A stretch of 64,000 bases of DNA from Chitinophaga barathri (lineage in GTDB: Bacteria > Bacteroidota > Bacteroidia > Chitinophagales > Chitinophagaceae), in assembly GCF_003807585.1 (NCBI RefSeq), contig NZ_RMBX01000005.1:310001-374000 (forward strand), in the 5' to 3' direction. This document shows positions 59,552-64,000 of this stretch, piece by piece. Both the position numbers and the translations under genes were made by a program. Every line of letters begins with the position of its first letter. Position 1 is the stretch's first letter. Under the pieces are notes generated by a model that saw nothing but the letters and a program-made list of their open reading frames with translations, did no database searches and had not been told where the DNA came from.

Positions 59552-60115
59552 TCACCACCATTTCCCGTTTGCGGGATAATTGCGGTTCCCGGGGATGTTG
59601 TTCACGATAAAAGCCACCAGTATCAGCAGGAACACACCGGTAGCCACCGGGCTCAGCACATACAGGTACCCCAGCGCCCTGATCTTCTGGCTGCCGGCTA
59701 CGGCCAGCAAAGCGGTGGCCCCGCCGGGCGGGTGTACGGTCTTTGTCATCTGCATGACAACTATAGAACAGGCTACGGCCAGCGCCCCGGCCAGCCACTC
59801 CCAGTCCGGGTTCGGGATGAGCATACACATGGTAACCCCTGTAATCGCGCTCAGCACATGCCCGCCGATCACATTGCGGGGCTGCGCCAGCGGGCTTTGG
59901 GTATGGCCGTAAATGAGCACGGCGGACGCCCCGAAAGAGCCCAGCACAAAGAGGTTGTCCCTCGCGGGCAGGTAAAAATGGTTCAGCGATCCTATCAGGC
60001 CTACGCCCAGTAAGGCCCCGAGAAAAGACCAGGCCATATCTTTCTTGTCTACCAATGTTTCGCGGTATATTACATAACGCGCTATCCTGTAAGTCCGTTT
60101 AATGCGATGCTTCAT
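59552..60115 (-). CDS. HPP-family integral membrane protein
   Basis: Inner-membrane protein of 187 residues from the ATG at 60115 (MKHRIKRTYR); an in-frame TTG at 60139 is less likely. It shows four hydrophobic helices and the signature HPPGGATALLA, with KTVHPP just before it. Related proteins have been linked to nitrite transport in plants and cyanobacteria, but for bacteria in general the substrate is unknown. It is divergent from the LacI-type gene with a 64-bp gap. Confidence 0.85.
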   Translation of the reverse strand: MKHRIKRTYRIARYVIYRETLVDKKDMAWSFLGALLGVGLIGSLNHFYLPARDNLFVLGSFGASAVLIYGHTQSPLAQPRNVIGGHVLSAITGVTMCMLIPNPDWEWLAGALAVACSIVVMQMTKTVHPPGGATALLAVAGSQKIRALGYLYVLSPVATGVFLLILVAFIVNNIPGNRNYPANGKWW

Positions 60116-60179
60116 GGGATGCAAAAATACACCTATCAATAAATTTTCTTAATATCGCCCTAAATCTACATGCCTCAAC

Positions 60180-61211
60180 GTGAAAGAACGTCAAAACACC
60201 AATAAGATAACGATCTACGACATAGCACAGGCATTGGGGCTCAGCGCATCCACCGTCAGCCGCGCATTGCAGAATAACCCGCTGATCAACGAGGAAACCC
60301 GTTTAAAGGTGCAGGACACTGCCGCCGAAATGGGCTATGTACCCAACTGGATCGCTTCCAGCCTCCGTAAAAAACGTTCCAACATCCTGGGTCTCATCGT
60401 GCCCAGAACGAGCATGTACTTTCAAAGCACCGCCATCAGCGGTATCCAGCACGAAGCCCATAAATACGGCTTCAGCATCGTGATCGGCCAGTCGGACGAA
60501 ACGGTGGCCATGGAAAAAGAACTGGTGCACACCTTCTTTTCCCTCAGGGTGGACGGCCTGCTGGCCGTAGCCTCCATGTTCACGACCAACTTCGATCATT
60601 TTTCGCCATTTATCCGCAACAACATCCCGCTGGTATTTTACGACCGCGTGCCTATCGACTTCCCGGGGTATTCCATCACAGGAGACGATTTTAAAGGCGG
60701 ATTCCTGGCCACCGAGCACCTCATCAAACAAGGCTGCAAACGTATCGCGCATTTCTCCGGCCAGCTTACCTGCAATCTTTACCAGCAACGCCTGGCAGGT
60801 TACAAAGCGGCATTAGCCAAATACAAGATCCCCTACGACGATTCCCTGATCTACGTTCACAACCTCACCCTGGACGCCGGCGCCGAAGCCGCGCGCCAGA
60901 TCTTTGCATTGGACAAGCTGCCTGACGGGCTCTTTGCCGCAAACGACAGTTCCGCCGTCGCTTTTATCCAGGAAGCACGCCGCAAAGGTATCAAAGTACC
61001 CGAACAGGTAAAGGTGGTAGGTTATTCCAACGACCTGTCCAGCCGTATTATCAGCCCCTCGCTCACCACCATCGAACAGAGCGGTTACCGGATGGGCGAA
61101 AAAGCGGTAGAAACAATGGTGCAGCTGATTAACAAAGAAGATAAGATCAAGATCACCCGGAATTACGTATTTGAAGTAGAGCTTATTCCAAGGGAATCAT
61201 CTCTGCTGTAG
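60180..61211 (+). CDS. LacI-family transcriptional regulator
   Basis: Repressor-type regulator of 343 residues. I start at the GTG at 60180 because the ATG 9 bp upstream is out of frame and soon stops; the HTH then begins at the right place (KITIYDIAQALGLSASTVSR). The hinge and effector domain follow (LRKKRSNILGLIVPRTSMYF, PDGLFAANDSSAVAFIQEAR, SPSLTTIEQSGYRMGEKAVE). Bacteroidota LacI regulators mostly sense sugars. The nearest sugar gene, GH29, is 1.3 kb away and not clearly in the same unit, so the target is open. The next gene follows by 27 bp. Confidence 0.9.
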   Translation: MKERQNTNKITIYDIAQALGLSASTVSRALQNNPLINEETRLKVQDTAAEMGYVPNWIASSLRKKRSNILGLIVPRTSMYFQSTAISGIQHEAHKYGFSIVIGQSDETVAMEKELVHTFFSLRVDGLLAVASMFTTNFDHFSPFIRNNIPLVFYDRVPIDFPGYSITGDDFKGGFLATEHLIKQGCKRIAHFSGQLTCNLYQQRLAGYKAALAKYKIPYDDSLIYVHNLTLDAGAEAARQIFALDKLPDGLFAANDSSAVAFIQEARRKGIKVPEQVKVVGYSNDLSSRIISPSLTTIEQSGYRMGEKAVETMVQLINKEDKIKITRNYVFEVELIPRESSLL

Positions 61212-61238
61212 TTCTTATTTAAAACCTACAACAACTTT

Positions 61239-62057
61239 ATGAAAAAACTTATCCGCACCATCATCCCGGTACTGGTCATCCTGTGCCTGGTTTCCTGCAG
61301 CCGGGACATCTACGTTCCCAACCAGGTGAACGCCCCGCTGCTGAAGGAAAAAAACGAATTCAAAGCCAATCTTTCCCTTTCCAACTGGCAGGCCGCCTAC
61401 GCCATTACCGACAACATCGGCATAATGGTGAATGGCCAGTATGTGAACCGCGCCATCTTTTTTGACAGCGACGGCGACAACAACGATGACGATCTGTTCG
61501 TGGACAGGAACACCCGCGGCGGCATCATCGAAGGCGGTATCGGGTTCTTTAAACCGGTAGACACTAAAAAACGCGCGGTATTTGACGTATACGCCGGTTA
61601 CGGCAACGGCTCTTTCAAAACGCTGGACGGCAACTATACCTCCGCCCCCGACGGTACCCCCAGGGACGGTTATACCCTGCGCACACAGTTCAACAAGTTT
61701 TTTGTCCAGCCCGCCTTCGGCCTGAGCCATAAAGTAGTGGAGGCTTCCTTCGCCACCCGTTTTTCCCTGGTAAAGTTCTACGGGCAGTCCATGGGCGCAA
61801 ACGTATTTGAAAATGACGAAAACCGCCGGATGAACTTCCAGCGCCTCAGCGACAAACTGACTCCCTTCTTTGAACCGGCCTTTACCGTAAAAGTGGGTTA
61901 CCGCTACGTGAAATGGTTCGGCCAACTGATGTTCTCCGTGCCCATGAACGACGAAACCTACAGCGGGTATGAAGTGAACGAATATTTCCAGCCGGTGTCC
62001 GTCACCATGGGCGTATCGCTCAATTTCGGGCAGTGGGTGAAAGATGCGGGGAAATAA
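61239..62057 (+). CDS. Outer-membrane beta-barrel-like lipoprotein
   Basis: Unrecognised 272-residue protein with a lipoprotein signal (MKKLIRTIIPVLVILCLVSC, Cys20). The rest is beta-rich, with many alternating-hydrophobic strands (NEFKANLSLSNWQAAYAITD, FTVKVGYRYVKWFGQLMFSV, VSVTMGVSLNFGQW), and an Asp/Asn-rich loop (FFDSDGDNNDDDLFVDRNTR) that may bind calcium. It looks like a surface barrel or lectin-like protein. It lies 27 bp after the LacI gene and is followed by a terminator. Confidence 0.72.
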   Translation: MKKLIRTIIPVLVILCLVSCSRDIYVPNQVNAPLLKEKNEFKANLSLSNWQAAYAITDNIGIMVNGQYVNRAIFFDSDGDNNDDDLFVDRNTRGGIIEGGIGFFKPVDTKKRAVFDVYAGYGNGSFKTLDGNYTSAPDGTPRDGYTLRTQFNKFFVQPAFGLSHKVVEASFATRFSLVKFYGQSMGANVFENDENRRMNFQRLSDKLTPFFEPAFTVKVGYRYVKWFGQLMFSVPMNDETYSGYEVNEYFQPVSVTMGVSLNFGQWVKDAGK

Positions 62058-62077
62058 CCAGGCATTCCAATATCTTT

Positions 62078-62105
62078 AAAGGCGCTTTAACCGGCGCCTT
62101 TTTTA
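62078..62105 (+). terminator. Terminator after the barrel lipoprotein gene
   Basis: AAGGCGC (62079-62085) and GCGCCTT (62094-62100) pair, followed by TTTTAT. The stem lies 22 bp after the stop codon and 6 bp before the next small gene. Confidence 0.8.
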
Positions 62106-62110
62106 TTTCA

Positions 62111-62308
62111 ATGGAGACGATCTGGAATATTATCATTGAAACCGTTCTGCTGATCCTGTTTCATTATCCAGGGGCAGCTATCCGCTGGGTATTCCTGCTT
62201 GGCAGAAAACCTTTCAGGCAACTGCTCAAAGACGACGGTTATCTCAACGGGAGCATAGGAATAGTAGTCGTCAGCTTTGCTGTATGGCTCACAACAAAGG
62301 CTTTATAA
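62111..62308 (+). CDS. Small membrane protein
   Basis: Protein of 65-66 residues from the ATG at 62111 (METIWNIIIETVLLILFHYP). An earlier in-frame ATG at 62033 would overlap the previous gene and its terminator, so it is rejected. It has two hydrophobic helices (IIIETVLLILFHYPGAAIRW and GSIGIVVVSFAVWLT) separated by a basic loop. Function unknown; the terminator just ahead of it implies its own promoter or read-through. Confidence 0.55.
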   Translation: METIWNIIIETVLLILFHYPGAAIRWVFLLGRKPFRQLLKDDGYLNGSIGIVVVSFAVWLTTKAL

Positions 62309-62315
62309 GCGCCAA

Positions 62316-62424
62316 ACCTTCGGTGACCGTTCGGTGATCCTTCGGTCATCCTTCGGTTAAACACCCTCAAACCCGTACCACGACCGAACACCACCGAAGG
62401 ATCACCGAAGGATGTCAGCAGGAT
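62316..62424. repeat. Inverted pair of 11-bp tandem repeats
   Basis: Four 11-bp units of the type TCCTTCGGT(G/C/T)A run from 62316 to 62359, and after a 21-nt spacer (62360-62380) four units in the opposite orientation, including CACCGAAGGAT twice exactly (62392-62402 and 62403-62413), run from 62381 to 62424. The arms pair over about 20-25 bases, so the region can form a large cruciform or RNA hairpin. It sits between the converging small membrane gene and the GH29 gene and may be a two-way terminator. The period of 11 is close to one helical turn. Confidence 0.75.
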
Positions 62425-62450
62425 GTCAGTAGCCTGGCCGGGCACAAAAA

Positions 62451-62478
62451 AGGCCATCCTTTGCAGAACGGCCTTCAT
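62451..62478 (-). terminator. Terminator of the GH29 gene
   Basis: On the minus strand AAGGCCG (62475-62469 side) pairs with GGCCTT (62456-62451 side) over a 14-nt loop and is followed by TTTTTTG. It lies about 20 bp after the GH29 stop codon. The stem is short, so confidence is moderate. Confidence 0.6.
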
Positions 62479-62496
62479 TATCAATAGTTTATAGGT

Positions 62497-63912
62497 TTAT
62501 TGTATCCGGATAGCCACCGCGTCCGCCCACTGGCGTTTCAGCGCGGCGCCGGGCAGGCGGATATCCACGTTCTCCCCTTCCTGTTTCCAGCTCAGCTTCC
62601 CTTTGTAACCCAGCAATTCCATTTTAGCGCCCTTTTTAGGCGAAATACCGGCAAAACTGATCACAGACGGGAGTTGCTCCCCGGCATCCAGCAGATAGAT
62701 GGCATAAATGGCGCTTCCGTCCTTTTTCTGGGTGAAACACACTTTGCCGTTTTTGTAGGGGGCAATGTAACGGGTGCCGTAAATGGCTTCGCCGTTTGTG
62801 TTCATCCAGGCGCCGATGCTGTCCAGTTTACGGTAGGCTTCGTCGTGCCAGGCGCCGTCAGGGCCGGGGCCTACGTTCAGCAGGTAGTTGCCTCCTTTGG
62901 CCACAATGTCCACCAGGTTGTGCAGTATTTTATTCACGGGTTTGTACTGGTCATTGGGTACGTAGCTCCAGGAACCCGCCATGGTCATGCAGGTTTCCCA
63001 GGGATAATCCAGCGGTTTGTCGGGGATGGATTGCTCAGGCGTGCGGTAGTTCTCAAAGGGGCCATGCACGCTCCTGTCCACCACGATCAGGCCGGGCTGG
63101 TTCTTACGCGCCATCGCGGTAATGCCGGCCATATTGATGTCCTGGTCCTGCGGGGGCGTTTTGCTCCAGCTCAGGGATTCTTTCGTCTGCATACTCAGCG
63201 GGCGCACCCAGCCGCCATCCAGCCAGAGGATGTCCACTTTGCCGTAACCCGTCATCAGTTCCTCGATCTGTTTGTAAGTGAAGTCCTGGAACGACTTCCA
63301 GCGTTCGGGATATTTAGCGATCTCGTAGCTGGGGTTGCGGTCCTTCGGCGGGAAATAACTCCACCAGTAAGAATCCACATGCCAGTCCGGTTTTGAAAAA
63401 TATGCGCCGATGTGAATGCCTTCCTTGCGGAAAGCGTTGAATGTCTCTTTGGTCACGTCCGCGCGCGGATCTTTGCTGAAAGGCACGTTTGGCGAAGTGA
63501 TCTTATAATCGGACTGTTTGGTGTCAAACATATTAAAACCGTCATGATGTTTGGTGGTGAACACCATGTATTTCATACCGGCCCTTTTTGCGGCGGCGGC
63601 CCATTTGGCGGGGTCGAACTTCACAGGATTGAAGGTCTTCGCCAGGGCTTCGTATTTCTGCACGTATTCGTAATAGGGAATGCCTGCGGGCTTGCGTTGC
63701 GTCCATCCTTCGTCTTCCGGGCAAATGCTCCACGATTCCACTACACCCCACTGGGAATAGGTACCCCAGTGCATCATGAGGCCGAACTTCCAGTCCTGCC
63801 ACTCGTCCAGCTTCCGCAGCACGAGAGGGTCTGTTTCTTTCACGTACGGCTCGTTCTGCGCCTGGGCGCCAAGAGCGGCCAACATGCAGGCTGCTAAAAT
63901 GATTTTTTTCAT
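62497..63912 (-). CDS. GH29 alpha-L-fucosidase, secreted
   Basis: Retaining fucosidase of 471 residues that removes alpha-linked L-fucose. Signal peptide MKKIILAACMLAALGAQAQ. The barrel has KFGLMMHWGTYSQW and KYMVFTTKHHDGFNMFD, typical of GH29, and VDILWLDGGWV with the nucleophile at Asp232. NYLLNVGPGPDG is the conserved late motif, and a C-terminal beta domain follows. It is a single gene here, but it complements the GH95 enzyme of the first PUL, so the organism has two types of fucosidase. The 88 bp to the right edge hold nothing recognisable. Confidence 0.92.
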   Translation of the reverse strand: MKKIILAACMLAALGAQAQNEPYVKETDPLVLRKLDEWQDWKFGLMMHWGTYSQWGVVESWSICPEDEGWTQRKPAGIPYYEYVQKYEALAKTFNPVKFDPAKWAAAAKRAGMKYMVFTTKHHDGFNMFDTKQSDYKITSPNVPFSKDPRADVTKETFNAFRKEGIHIGAYFSKPDWHVDSYWWSYFPPKDRNPSYEIAKYPERWKSFQDFTYKQIEELMTGYGKVDILWLDGGWVRPLSMQTKESLSWSKTPPQDQDINMAGITAMARKNQPGLIVVDRSVHGPFENYRTPEQSIPDKPLDYPWETCMTMAGSWSYVPNDQYKPVNKILHNLVDIVAKGGNYLLNVGPGPDGAWHDEAYRKLDSIGAWMNTNGEAIYGTRYIAPYKNGKVCFTQKKDGSAIYAIYLLDAGEQLPSVISFAGISPKKGAKMELLGYKGKLSWKQEGENVDIRLPGAALKRQWADAVAIRIQ

Positions 63913-64000
63913 GATCGTTCGTTATGCTTGTTTGTTCACTGTTTATTTCTCACACGCATTCGCGATATGCAGGATGCGTAATTTGTTGCTTACTTCGGCG

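Noticed and set aside
62033..62110. Start of the small membrane protein at 62033.
   Set aside because: It would overlap the previous gene and translate through a terminator hairpin. The ATG at 62111 directly precedes the membrane helix.
1..64000. CRISPR arrays, rRNA or tRNA genes, insertion sequences and type IV secretion genes.
   Set aside because: None was recognised. The repeats found are too few or the wrong layout for CRISPR, and no transposase or T4SS motifs were seen.

Overview
The window looks like a chromosomal piece of a soil- or plant-type Bacteroidota, most likely a Chitinophaga-like member of the Chitinophagaceae. The grounds are two SusC/SusD glycan-uptake loci, Bacteroidota-style lipoprotein signals, an ExbB/ExbD/ExbD/TonB operon, a DUF5117-type zinc metalloprotease, many secreted glycoside hydrolases and a Bacteroidota-type mobilizable element. 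No rRNA, tRNA, CRISPR array or insertion sequence was recognised. The organism name is inference.

Layout. (1) 1-18846, minus strand: a polysaccharide utilization locus (PUL) for alpha-galactosylated, alpha-fucosylated and probably acetylated glycans. In transcription order it holds a GntR regulator, an SSS sugar:sodium symporter, a clan GH-D alpha-galactosidase, SusC, SusD, two surface lipoproteins, a GH95 fucosidase, a SASA-family acetylesterase and a GH36 alpha-galactosidase that runs off the left edge. (2) 19269-30558, plus strand: a sialic-acid PUL with SusC, SusD (carrying an unusual beta-repeat insertion), a DUF5017 lipoprotein, an FG-GAP protein, N-acetylneuraminate lyase, an SGNH/DUF4886 hydrolase and a sialidase, closed by a 19-bp-stem hairpin. 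A divergent 422-bp region between the two loci carries two copies of TGTAGTACATAAT, a candidate GntR operator. (3) 30842-36833: a membrane metallophosphoesterase, two small lipoproteins, a GAF histidine kinase and a sulfatase, in AT-richer DNA.

(4) 37055-51697: an integrated mobilizable element of about 14.6 kb, bounded by a 25-bp direct repeat whose right copy is the 3' end of mnmE. The mnmE end differs at only two positions from the attB I recall for Salmonella genomic island 1. The element carries a tyrosine integrase with three HTH proteins, MobC, a relaxase, a candidate oriT, a toprim protein, tandem XRE repressors with four copies of the palindrome ACCTATAGGT, a receiver-degenerate response regulator, and cargo: a TonB receptor with a Cys/His-rich partner, a methyltransferase, and an uncharacterised cassette of nuclease, zinc ribbon and unknown protein. 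A diverged third copy of the junction near 33760 suggests that several elements are, or were, stacked in tandem at mnmE.

(5) 51680-64000: core-type genes. These are mnmE, the TonB energising operon, a large zinc metalloprotease, an HPP membrane protein, a LacI regulator, an outer-membrane lipoprotein, a small membrane protein, an inverted pair of 11-bp tandem repeats, and a GH29 alpha-L-fucosidase.

How it fits together: the two SusCD pairs and the element-borne TonB receptor all depend on energised TonB, which the 53142-56242 operon could supply. Periplasmic and surface hydrolases release galactose, fucose and sialic acid. The SSS symporter could import a released sugar, and NanA would start sialate catabolism. 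No NanE epimerase or dedicated sialate transporter is visible in the window.
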